In this document: positions 23,431 through 33,720 of the stretch, piece after piece
Numbering within the stretch: position 1 is the stretch's first letter
How the letters are laid out: every line of letters begins with the position of its first letter
Source: Zingiber officinale
Lineage: Eukaryota > Streptophyta > Magnoliopsida > Zingiberales > Zingiberaceae
Assembly (NCBI RefSeq): GCF_018446385.1
Contig: NC_056005.1
Span: 63,586,239-63,650,238, forward strand
DNA: 64,000 nucleotides
Direction of reading: 5' to 3'
Notes under the pieces: generated by a model
Seen by the model: only the letters and a program-made list of their open reading frames with translations
Databases searched by the model: none
What the model was told of the DNA's origin: nothing
Made by a program: the position numbers and the translations under genes

Positions 23431-23785
23431 TCGACAAATATAGATCTGACGACCTCGGTTGAATCGCAACAGCGTCTTCACCGCAAGAAAATATGATTTA
23501 AAATACTCTCGCACTAAGGTTTGGAGTAAACCTTTGGCAAAAGTAAAGTTTGTGGGGCAAGGGTTGGGGGCGCCTGCTGCCCCTTATTTATAGGGGACTC
23601 CGGGCGCCTAGATCCCTTCCGGGCGCCCGGGGTTGATTTAGGGCGGGGCGCCCGGATCCCCTTCCGGCCGCCCCGGAGGGGAATACCAGGGGCGCCCGCC
23701 CTTGGTTTTTGACCCTTTTTTTTTTTTTTTTTTGGAGATTTAGGTTTGAAGTTAAGTTTTTAAAATTAAAATTTTGAAGTTAAAA

Positions 23786-24205
23786 TTTTGAAAATAATTT
23801 TTTTTTTTGAAAAAAAATTTAAGTTTAAAATTAAAATTTTGAATTTAATTTTTAAGTTTAAAATTAAAATTTTGAAATTAATTTTTAAGTTTAAAATTAA
23901 AATTTTGAAATTAATTTTTAAGTTTAAAATTAAAATTTTGAAATTAATTTTTAAGTTTAAAATTAAAATTTTGAAATTAATTTTTAAGTTTTAAAATTAA
24001 AATTTTGAAATTAATTTTTAAGTTTTAAAATTAAAATTTTGAAATTAATTTTTAAGTTTAAAATTAAAATTTTGAAATTAATTTTTAAGTTTTAAATTAA
24101 AATTTTGAAATTAATTTTTAAGTTTAAAATTAAAATTTTGAAATTAATTTTGAAATTAATTTTTAAGTTTAAAATTAAAATTTTGAAATTAATTTTTAAG
24201 TCTTA
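23786..24205. repeat. AT-rich tandem array, unit 33-34 bp, about 12 copies
   Basis: The unit is TTTTTAAGTTTAAAATTAA followed by AATTTTGAAATTAA. When the unit is 33 bp it keeps an open frame coding FKFKIKILKLI repeats, but nothing suggests that this is translated. It lies in the internal region of the LTR element, between the two minus-strand coding parts. Confidence 0.92.
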
Positions 24206-24714
24206 TTCATCTCACTCGATCTATATTATCAATCAGGGAATCCTATGATTTTGTGAGATGAAATTAGTTTGATTACAGAGTTTGGTTTAACTAGTATTAG
24301 ATTCAGGTTTAGTTTTGGTCTCTACAAACAGGCATTCTTCGGATAAACTTCTAAGCTTGGTGAGTCACATGGACGTCATTAGAAGTAACCAACCTTTCGA
24401 GGTTTTCCGAATAGTCCTATCCACGGAGCTTAGTACTAAATCTTGGTCTAACTGGTTAGGATTCATTTAAGAGTAGCTTCGGTCAGTTCCACTTGGCCAA
24501 ATGCACTAGATCGAAACCATATCTTTCTAGACATGCGATGCCCAAGTTTCCCTAACGTACTATCATCCAAAAACTTCACCGGTACCATGATTCAAGTTAA
24601 ACTTGGTCTCTAATCCTAATTACCCTGCCGGGTTAATTTGTTTTGGGTTACCCTGTCGGGTAAGTTAGTTTTGGAGGTGTCTGGAGCCTCCCCTTGAATT
24701 ATTGGCCATTGATT

Positions 24715-26305
24715 TTAAATTTTGGTTTTAGGTTTGTGTCGATTCTTTTTATAGTTATGGTTAACTTGGTGATAATTTTGTTGATTTTTAAAGTGTTTAG
24801 ATTTTGAATTTGATTTAGGTTTGTGTCGATTCTTTTTATAGTTATGGTTAACTTGGTGATAATTTTGTTGATTTTTAAAGTGTTTAGATTTTGAATTTGA
24901 TTTAGGTTTGTCCGATTTTATATAATGTATTTTTTCTTTAGGTATATAATATTGATTAAGTCCTACTTGCGTGGTCAGACACGCTTTCGGAACCCAAGCT
25001 AGATTGGTTGATTTGTATTGGGTTATTAATGATTTGAAGGTTTTATTTGAATTCGACTTATATCCTAGTCCGGTTTTATTATAACATGCTTTTTGATTAT
25101 TCAGGATTAAGTCTAAATTTTTTGATCTTGTTGTGAATTTTTCTAACATTTCTTTTAAATTATTAATCTCATTTTTTAATGATAAATTGTCCTCCTCAAG
25201 TGTTAGATCTTGAGTTGGATTTGAATTTTTGATTTGTTCCTTGAGGTTTTGATTTTCCTCAAGAAGTGATTTGTTTTCATTTTCTGTTTTAATTAATTTA
25301 TTGTTTAAACAGGAAATAATTCTAAAAATTTTTTTGTTTAAATTAAAGTATACCTCATTCGGGCCTTCGGAAACGAGTACAGACTCGTGGCTTGTTTCGG
25401 GTTCAGACCCGTCTTCATCTTCCGACTCGTCTTCTGTTTCAGCTTCGTGGGCCATCAGTGCGAGGTGGCTCGATGTTTCTGCTCTTCTTCCTCCGATTTG
25501 TCCGAGTTTTGGGCATTCGTTCTTGTAGTGTCCCTTTATCGCAACCTGCCCTTTGTTCTGTGAGAGAGCTGAGCTTTTGAAGGTCCTTTTTACTGAAGCT
25601 CCTCTTTCTCCTGGTGAACATTTTTCTTACCAAGTTCACCAGGTGTTCTTCGTCTTCGGAGTCATGGTCGGAATCTTCTTCAAATTCAGGCTTGCTTTTC
25701 TTTTCTTTAGTGGAACCTGCAAATAAAGCTATACCTTTCTCGGCTCCAGCATTAGTTTGTTCATGTAATTCTAATTCACAGAAAAGCTCATCTAATTTTA
25801 ACTTAGAAAGATTTTTTGAAATTTTGTAGGCATCCACTATTGATGCCCACAAACTATTACGTGGAAAGGCGTTTAATGCGTACCTTATTAAGTCTCTGTT
25901 TTCCATCTGGTGGCCTATCGCATGAAGCCCGTTGAGGATGTCCTTGATCCTCACGTGAAGCTGATTCGTCGTTTCTCCTTCCTGGATTTTTATATTAAAA
26001 TTTTTATTTAAAAGCAGGTCTCGTTTTGTTACCTTGGCGTCGCTCGTTCCCTCGTGCAGCTCGATCAATTTGTCCCACAGCTTAGCTTTGTAGTCCGTTG
26101 ATGACTTCTTTCTCATGTCCGGAGTCCATTGTTCCAGATCTAGTGAATTTCCGGAGTTGTCGACGGAATTTTGTAGGGTCTCGTAATACTCATCCACTGG
26201 TCGAAGTCGATCTTGAGGTAAACCTCCATCCGCTTTTTCCAGTACGGAAAATCGTCCCGTTGAAGAGTGGGGGCGTACTGTGCTGAATCCTTCATACTGA
26301 GACAT
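24715..26305 (-). pseudogene. Copia-type gag (UBN2-like) of the non-autonomous LTR element
   Basis: The minus-strand reading starts MSQYEGFSTVRP at 26,305. The gag core follows (DKLIELHEGTSDAKVTKRDL, then LKLDELFCELELHEQT), which is typical of retrotransposon gag of the UBN2/DUF4219 group. An acidic stretch and basic RRKRSFSKKDLQK follow. A frameshift near 25,530 separates a CDKGHYKNECPK zinc knuckle, after which a long acidic and Asn/Lys-rich coiled-coil tail runs to 24,715. A 123-bp unit near the 3' end is duplicated (HYKKNRHKPKSNSKSKHFK type repeat). No protease, integrase or reverse transcriptase follows, so the element must rely on enzymes from elsewhere. The frameshift suggests decay. 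Confidence 0.75.
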
Positions 26306-26534
26306 TTTAGTCCTGCACACAGATGAAGAAAGAGACAAAAATCCCAAGACTTGGTCTTGGATTAGTAGTGCGGAAAAAAATTAAGACAAATCTAGATTGG
26401 TGTTGCACCAATTTAGATTTAATTACAAAAAAATGATATAAAAAATGAGAAAAAAAATTTTAAGAGGAAAAAACAAAGGAAAGGTTTCACCCCTCGATTG
26501 GTGGTTGCACCAAATCGAGGCGACCCCGCTCTGA

Positions 26535-27399
26535 TAGCGACCGTGATCGCTCGATGGGGGTGAATATCGATTCAAAAGTTGAGTTAAAATACGCACGGAA
26601 AGTAAATGAACACGCTTTTTTACTTCGTGCCCGACGACTCCTACTCGAAGGCCCGTGGTCCTTGACCACTTTGGGCAATCACTATCAATTCGAATAGTTA
26701 CAAAATAAGTACAGGAAATGCTAGTGAAAAAATAATATCGACAAGGAAATTAACTAAAACCCGAAGGAGCACTTTGAGCTTGTTGGCCGCAAGAACGTGA
26801 GAGCACAGGACCCGAGTAGAGGAGTTCTCGAGATATGATGATTGATTATCTCCTGGGCTTCTTTATATAGGCTGGATTCCTTCCGGCACGGAATGTCACG
26901 TCGCGTGGTGGATATAATTTGCCTTGAGTCGCCGGATCCTCCGGCCGGATCACCTGTTCCGAAAACTCCTTTTCTTGCAAAACAAAGTTAGTCCGAGGCA
27001 ATATATATCCTGCAAAATAGATTGTTAGCACATTTTATAATAGTATGAATTAACACAAATAGTATGACTTAGATTCCGTCTTTCCGAGACCGGAATCTAG
27101 TCACGATCTCGACTTAGATATCCGAAATGGATCTAAGCCGGATCGACGCCTAATGTTCCCTTCCTGGGAACGCGTCCTCGCAGTCACTCCCCTCTAGTGA
27201 CTTACCTCACTTACCTGCCAAACGTCCGGTCAGCCCTTCGACCCGTCTGGACTTCTCGCCAGCTATCTAGTCAGCCCGTCGACCTGTCTGGACTTCTCCT
27301 GCACACTCGATCAAAGTCTCAGACAACAACAAAACTAACTTAACCTATTTGTCATTCATCAAAACCTAGGTTAGACCGTTAGTGCTACCCGCACCAACA
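26535..27399 (-). mobile_element. 5' LTR of the non-autonomous LTR element
   Basis: This matches 19,865-20,917 but is about 190 bp shorter. The half near 26,960-27,399 is almost identical to its partner except for missing tandem units. The half near 26,540-26,960 carries many short deletions. Next to it, TATCAGAGC (reverse complement at 26,529-26,536) is part of the usual initiator tRNA-Met primer site. GTCAT follows at 27,400. Confidence 0.88.
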
Positions 27400-27465
27400 G
27401 TCATCCATCAAAGTGTCGTAGACGAAGACAGTGTAGGGAGCGGAAACATTCGTGGTGACGACCAT
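27400..27465 (-). pseudogene. AIG2-like exon 1a, 5' part, inverted copy
   Basis: Starting ATGGTCGTCACC at 27,465, it reads [20 protein letters not shown] and stops at the LTR insertion point. The remainder lies at 19,797-19,864. Here the motif is YDTL, as in the right-arm copies. Confidence 0.88.
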
Positions 27466-27998
27466 GGCGGAACCGCTCTCTTTCTCTTTGCCTCGCCTAT
27501 GTTTAGTTGTTTATTTTGCTTTCAGGTAAAATTGTAGGTATATCCTTCGCATATTTTCTAATTTACTTATTTACCATTTAGAATATAATTTTACAAATAT
27601 ATCCTTCTAAAATTTTGAATATTCCATATATTTCATTGTAAAGTTAACTTCTGAACGACTGAGGGGGTTAATATCAATTTTTTTTCCTTTTCTTTCGTCG
27701 TTTGTTCATTTCTATCAATACAAGAATTTGTAGCGGAATTAGATAACAACAAAATAAAAAGGCATAAACGATTTACTTAGTTTTAAAATCCCAAGATTAG
27801 TATGTCCAAGACTTATGATCTGTCTATAATTTTTTATCTCTTTTTCAAAACTTTTCTGGTGGCAGAGAAGCCACTTAGAATTTAAGTACAATCAACAGAT
27901 AATGAAATAACGTACATGTACTTAAATATAAATAAATTTGTCAAGTCGATTTGAAAATCCGTTGTGGGTTGTGTTTTCCTCGTTGTAGTGGAGTAAGT

Positions 27999-28049
<51 letters not shown>
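27999..28049. repeat. (TA)n microsatellite, about 25 units
   Basis: An uninterrupted TA run. The mirrored position in the right arm (36,781-36,799) has only about nine to ten units, so length changed after the duplication. Confidence 0.95.
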
Positions 28050-28050
<1 letters not shown>

Positions 28051-28059
28051 CTGCGTGAA

Positions 28060-28219
28060 ATGTTTATTTAAATTATTCCCTTATGTTCCGACCGTGTTAG
28101 TCGAGGATTGAGAGACCCTGAGGGTTGTGTATTTATGGATTCAGATTGTCACTGGTACAGGGGAGACGTTGTCGGATTTTTCTTTGACAGGGACTCTTAT
28201 AGAACGTGACAAATTTAGT
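28060..28219. mobile_element. TE terminal fragment shared by both arms (GTGACA end)
   Basis: Sequence around GGTACAGGGGAGACGTTGTC ends CGTGACA at about 28,210. It is related to the end of the neighbouring element (30,880-30,978, GGTACAGGGGAGATGTTGTC). The same fragment lies in reverse at 36,631-36,790 (TGTCACGCCCC start), so it was present before the inverted duplication. Confidence 0.7.
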
Positions 28220-28224
28220 ATTCC

Positions 28225-30978
28225 TGTAAAATATAGTACCTAAGTAATATTAAATAATAAGATTATTTGTGTAAAATATAATATCCAAATAATAATTAAA
28301 TAATAAGGTTATTTGACAAATAATTTTATTGGAATTTTAAATTTTTTTTTGAGATTTAATCGGAGCTTGTATGATGTATTTAGAGGGAATGTAATTATGA
28401 GATTGAAAACAAATTTGTTTGGAATATTTAAAAAATATGAGTTGATTGAGAAACTGAACTAGGGTTTAATTGGAAATTCCTAAGTGATAAGTTTAATTCC
28501 CGTGCCCTAGCTTTTCCCTGCCTCGCCGAACTTCCTTTTACCCGAGCCCTCTCCTCTCGCGACCCTCTTCTCCCCAAATCCACCGCCGGCTCTCCTTATC
28601 TCCGCCGAGCCATTGCCACCGGTCTCCTTTCTTCCTTGCGCGGGAGCACCACAGCAGCCGGCGATTTCTCTCTTCCTCACGCGAGCACCAGCTGATCTCC
28701 CTCTCGCAATTTTCCCGAGCCGCAAAAATCGCCGGCCTCTCCTCCTCGCACGGGCACCACAGTCGGCGGTCTTTCGCTCTCGAGCTACAGCCGCCTGCTC
28801 TCCTCCTTCCCAAGCCCTCACGCGACGCTGCCCAAATCCATCGCCGAGCCACGGCCGCCGAGCCACAGTCGCCGACCCCTCTTCCTCACACTGACGGTGC
28901 CCTAACTGATCCAGCGAGTAGATTCCCGTCGTAAGTATGAGATGAATGTTTTTTTTCCATTGGTTGCAATATGATCCGGATGATGCCCTGGTTCTGCACA
29001 AGGATTTCTGTTTTATTTTTCAGAATTTGTTATAGTGAGTTCTTCTTGATGGGTTTGAGATTCTGGCACTGATCTGAGTGATGTGTGAGTATCTCCATGT
29101 TTGTCTCGTTTTGTTTTCATGATGTGGGATGGAGTTTTGGTGAAGATTTTACCTCTGGTTGTAGATTCAGATCCATACGGGTAGTGGTGGTAGAACTGTG
29201 ATTTCCCTTGTGTACTGAATTTCTGGTGGATTCGAAGGTAGGGAGTTGAATTTGATTTAAGTTTTGGTTTAGATTTTTAGCAAGATCTCGGTATAGATTT
29301 TGGTGGTATTTTGATGTGAAATTCAGTACTGTGTTTGGTTTCCTCTACTGGAAGAGTTTGTTTTAAAGGGGTTTGGTTGTTTTGTGCATCTATTTCGAGA
29401 TAGGCTGATGGTTTTGAGGGTTGTTCTAGGATTGGGTTAGATATGGTTTGAGAATTGGTATTAGCTATTTGATTCATATGAAGATAGCTAATTTGTGCGC
29501 GCCGGTGCAGGACGTTGATTGAGACGGTTGACGTGACAAGACGTGATTTGGTTCAGACTACAATAAAGGCGGGTACTTCTTGCTTTGACTCTTTAGTTCT
29601 TTGAATTTAGTGCATGAGCTATCTTTGGATAGAAACTGCTTTTACTTAACTCTATTTTTCCTACGGTTGATACTTCCACTCGATCTTTGAGATATTCGTT
29701 TCAATATCTATACAGTCTCTCGTTATTATCCATGATACGTAGCAGATACTAGATACCATGTTTGCATGTTTTGATTGTTGTTTATTTATGTTCTGTATTG
29801 AGCATGCTGGCTTATATCATTGCATACATGTCAACGACAAATTCTCCCTTGCGGTCGAGAGAGTCGTTGACCAAGGCCGCATCATCGTCCACTCGACAGA
29901 GTGGTAGCTAGAGTTGATGCCGCTTGTCCTGTCGTGCCACACTCGACCACTTGTGGGTAGTGGTAGCTGGAGTTGCGAACAGCAGGGACCCCCTTCGCTG
30001 TGTAGCTAGTTAGCTACTCAGCACTTGCCCACTCGGTCACTTGAGAGGAGTGGCGGCCTTTGAGTAGTACAGTTGTCATCGATCCGGTCTCTCGATCATA
30101 CAGGGGTCGTGGTGCATTGAGGTGGGCGGGGTGACCATCCGTGCATACGCTGTTATTATATTTGCTTTAGCTGCTGCTATTTTACAGATGCTGTTATTGC
30201 TTACTTACTGTTGTTATTCACATATGCTGATATGCTTACTTATGTTGAGATATACTCTCATTGTAGGTGTTTAGACATTGGTTTATTTATTGGAAATGTT
30301 TATATACCTTACATATTACCTCTGTAGTTATGAGCAGTACTGTAGTAGATTAGTACTACTTTTGACCTTCTATTGTTAGCCTAGGATATGACTTCAGGTA
30401 CGGACATTTATTATGGCTTTATTTTAGTATCTGCTACTTCCCTTATGAGATTGTATATGTTATGTTCATGTACTATTTCTCCTTGTCCACTGAGTTCCAA
30501 TACTCACCACCTCGCAAACTGGTTTTCTTCCGCCAGCTAATAGATAGATGAGTCATGGATGCTCGGAGAGATGCTGCTTGTCAGTCCTGTGTCATATCCG
30601 AGAAATGATTTTGATTTTGTTTCTCTTTACTTGCATTTCGTATTTGTTAGATTTGGTGTTATGAGAACTAACTATATTTTGATATTTGTTTTGTGGACTT
30701 TGCATTTGTGGGTTTTCTTTCCGTTATTCCGCTGTGTTTTCAGTGTAGCCGTGTGGGCTGTTAGTGTTTTAAACTGTGGGTGTTGTTGTTTTGTTCCAGC
30801 CGAGTAGGCTGTATGAATATAAATTGTGTGGTTATGTGTGTTCCAGCCGTGTGGGCTATTGAATGTGTTATGTTATTATGTTATATGTTGTGTGTATGTA
30901 TATTAGTCCTAATTGTCACCGGTACAGGGGAGATGTTGTCGAAATTTTGTCGGTAGGGACTCCTCTGGGGGAGTGACA
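28225..30978. mobile_element. 2.75 kb element with TG...CA ends, present only in the left arm
   Basis: The element begins TGTAAAATATAG, ends GAGTGACA, and is flanked by ATTCC (28,220-28,224) and ATTTC (30,979-30,983). The right arm has the empty site (one ATTCC followed by TATCACC, seen in reverse at 36,615-36,625). Inside is a GC-rich exon-like leader (28,500-28,930), splice-like junctions and a GC-rich block (29,830-30,120), with no convincing protein. Its last 100 bp resemble the adjacent fragment ending at 28,215. It could be a solo LTR of a long-LTR family or a non-coding LARD/TRIM-like element; I cannot decide. Orientation is unknown. Confidence 0.65.
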
Positions 30979-30983
30979 ATTTC

Positions 30984-33673
30984 TATCACCCTCGCCTATC
31001 CATTTCACCGCTACCTTCTGCTTCCAGAACTCTTCTTCCATACCATCTTGAAAAGTAAAGCTTGACACCTTGACATGTTAATTTTATTCGCATCAGTAGG
31101 ATCACCATTAAAAGCTTTCTCCACAGCCGCAAGCTGCTCTTTAACTTTCTTAACATGTCATGTATCTCCCCAAACACTTTAGCATTCCACTACTGCAAAT
31201 GAGCTTTTAATATTTTAAGTTTAAACTAAAATTTCTACAGTCCAATCCCATAGCAAGGCAACATCTAATTTAATCTAACTGTGAGGGAAAAATTGCGATG
31301 TTTGATCCACATATATTGAAACCTAAAAGAAGTCATCGGACTCAAAAAGCATGAAATTTTAATAAGAAAAAGGCTATGATCAGAGAAAACCCTATTTAAA
31401 TGCTCCACACGCATCAAGAAGTTATTATTACTCCATGATGGAGAAATTAATATTTGATCCAAACGCTTCCAAATTTTATTGATCCAAGTGAATCTATCAC
31501 CCACAAAACCAGTATCCAGCAAACCACTTAATATTAAAAATTTATTGAAATCATCCACAACTCCTAGATTAGAAAGAATTCTAGCAGATTGTTCACAAAG
31601 TCTAGCAATAACATTAAAATCACCACCCATAAGGTATATCTTTCCACTCTCGAACACTTTGCATACACCATAGTCACCAATGTATCAGTAGGAGATAAAT
31701 GAGAATGTAGCTTAAGGTGAAGAAATTGTTCATGATCCACCAAAACATTACATTCTACGATGGAATCTTGAACAAACCATATTTTCCAGTACAATTTGAC
31801 ACTACAAAATTAAAACCCAGCCTCCTAGTTATAAAAGTTTCATCAAGAGATAAAGGGTTCTAGAATTCCCAAAAAATTCAAATGATGAAATTTTCTCAAA
31901 AAATGCACCCTCCTAAGTGAAGCTGCATTTCCTATTCCCCTAATGTTCCAAATTAACCCGTCCATTAAAAGATTGATGGGGATGCAGCTTTCTATGCCAA
32001 GGCTTTGCTATGGCTAACCCTCTGATCTACATCCGAAGGTACCATAACAGCAGGTCCCCTTTTAGCATTTTTATCAAACTTCTTAATTGAAATATTTGAT
32101 AATGATGAACTTCTCTGCAAATATATAGAACCTTCTAACACAGAATCATCCCCTTCCACAAATGATTTAGACACTATCTCATCCTTAGAATCCTCATGAC
32201 AAATTACAGAACCTGGCCTCCCCCACAACTCTTCATTTTTTGATCTATAATTTAATTTACCAAGTGCTAACTGTTCCACTAATGGTTGGCCCAACTCTGA
32301 AAAACTTGTTGGCCCCTCTGAAATTCTATCTACAACAGCACCTACCTTTGTAAATCTATATTTTTTAGCCAAAATCTACAAACCTCTCCTTCCAACTAAT
32401 GTTCCAGAAGTAAACTAGGAGTTACCAGCCGCTATGTCTATGACTGCTATCCTTTCCTGCTTAGAAGAATCTCTCCTCTCTTTAAATTGTATTTTTCCAT
32501 ACTCAGTCATTCCTAACTCCATTACAAAATTAGAATTCTATACACCTTCATCCATCTTGTTTCCAAACATAACGTCTTTTTGTTTTACAATTTCACTCTC
32601 AACCTGAAAATACTACTGATCAAACACCACTGCTTCCACCTTTTATTGCACTTCTACCTTTCTAGCTTTACCAGGCAGCTCAACAACCACAACCTGGGAA
32701 GTCTCCTGATGTACCTCTTCATCCACAAAACCCAATTCTTCTCCCAAAGGAGATATAGAATAAAATTTGTTTTCATTAGCAATATTCTCTACATTCACTA
32801 CCTCCTTACCCTTCAAGCTCACCTTCTTTTGAATCCATACTTGGTTTTCTGATTCTTTACTAAAATGATCAAATTTTGGCACACTCAGACCCACTCCATT
32901 CCCCTTCTAACTTCCATAAATTTTCTTCCTGTTAATGACCTCTTTTAAATCTTCCCCAACAACCCCAATAATTCTTCTCCCAACCTTACATTCTGGTTTG
33001 GTTTATTTCCATTTACATAACATTCTTTAGCCACATGTTTTAGATGAAGGCAATCACCATAGTATTTAGGGAATTTCTCAAAAACTACTCTCCGCAGTCG
33101 CTTTTCAGCCCCAATTCCAATCTAAAATTCTTCCACTTTGGGTTTCAACAAAGCAATTTCAACACAGACCCTTGTCATCACCGATCTTGATCCATCTACA
33201 ATTGCTTCATCAATCTTGATCAGCTTCCCCACAACTCTAGCAGCAGAGAATAAGCATCCCTTGTTGAACATGTGAATAGGCAAATCTGGTACTGGATCCA
33301 CACTAGAACCTCTAAAGATTCTGTGGTGTATGAGAAGTGTGGCGACCACTTAAAAGTTCTAAGTGGTACACCACCAATAAACCAAATTCCCCTTGCCCAA
33401 ATACAAGTCATATTTTCATTGGAAGAAAGATGCAAAAAAATATACCCAACAAGCAAAAATATAATGTTATAAAATCCCGAAAGACCAAGATTCCCGAAAG
33501 CTTGAAAAGTTGGAAATATCAATCGTGAGTCAGCGGAGGCCAGCACCAAACACACTTGGCAAAAATCGCCTAAGAATCGCCGTCAACAGAGCACCGCGTT
33601 TGCGTTTGAGTGTATTATACTTTCCACCTTAAATGAATAGGGCCTCTATCCAGAAAATTCTGGATAAGAGGAT
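30984..33673 (-). mobile_element. L1-type LINE, left-arm copy, 3'-truncated
   Basis: This is the mirror of 33,721-36,617. On the minus strand ORF1 remnants run from about 33,555 to 31,992 and ORF2 starts MDGLIWNIRG near 31,965. Its endonuclease region (MGGDFNVIARLCEQS, then DRFTWINK, WKRLDQILIS and FSDHS) runs to 31,265. There is no reverse transcriptase: the element ends at about 30,984 where the TG...CA element is inserted. Frameshifts and stops break both ORFs. Confidence 0.85.
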
Positions 33674-33720
33674 ATAGGGCCCGGGGTCCAGTCCACCGAC
33701 CCAATAAATGAATAGGGCAG
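33674..33720. other. Central spacer of the inverted duplication
   Basis: These 47 nt are single-copy sequence between the arms. They include GGGCCCGGGGTCC and a short AATGAATAGGGC that also occurs in the arms. The arms next to them match base for base for about 60 nt on each side and themselves contain the self-complementary TCCAGAAAATTCTGGA. Confidence 0.85.

Larger units (their letters stand above)
19865..27399 (-). mobile_element. Complete non-autonomous LTR retrotransposon, 7.5 kb, target site GTCAT
   Basis: Two LTRs, a partial primer site, a polypurine tract, a gag and a transposon-type ORF lie between exact GTCAT duplications. The empty site survives in the other arm of the inverted duplication (GATGGATGAC in AIG2 exon 1), proving insertion into exon 1a after the arms were formed. 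It has no pol, so it is LARD-like with a gag. Confidence 0.93.
16610..33673. repeat. Left arm of large inverted duplication
   Basis: The arm is the reverse complement of 33,721-49,984. It contains, from outside to centre, the ARF last exon, AIG2 exon 5, AIG2 exons 2 and 1 (two sets), a TE fragment and an L1 LINE. It is enlarged by an LTR element (19,865-27,399) and a TG...CA element (28,225-30,978), and lacks a counterpart of 38,878-48,150. Without these, the shared core is about 6.8-7 kb per arm. Scattered substitutions and small indels separate the arms. Its outer end is the insertion point of the gypsy LTR, so the original boundary may lie beyond the window. Confidence 0.93.

Noticed and set aside
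23788-23994. Reading frame of FKFKIKILKLI repeats
   Set aside because: Product of a 33-bp AT-rich tandem array, with no start context or other support.
28507-29001. GC-rich 164-codon frame on the minus strand and a 93-codon frame on the plus strand
   Set aside because: Both follow base composition, lack recognisable domains, and lie inside a mobile element absent from the mirror arm.
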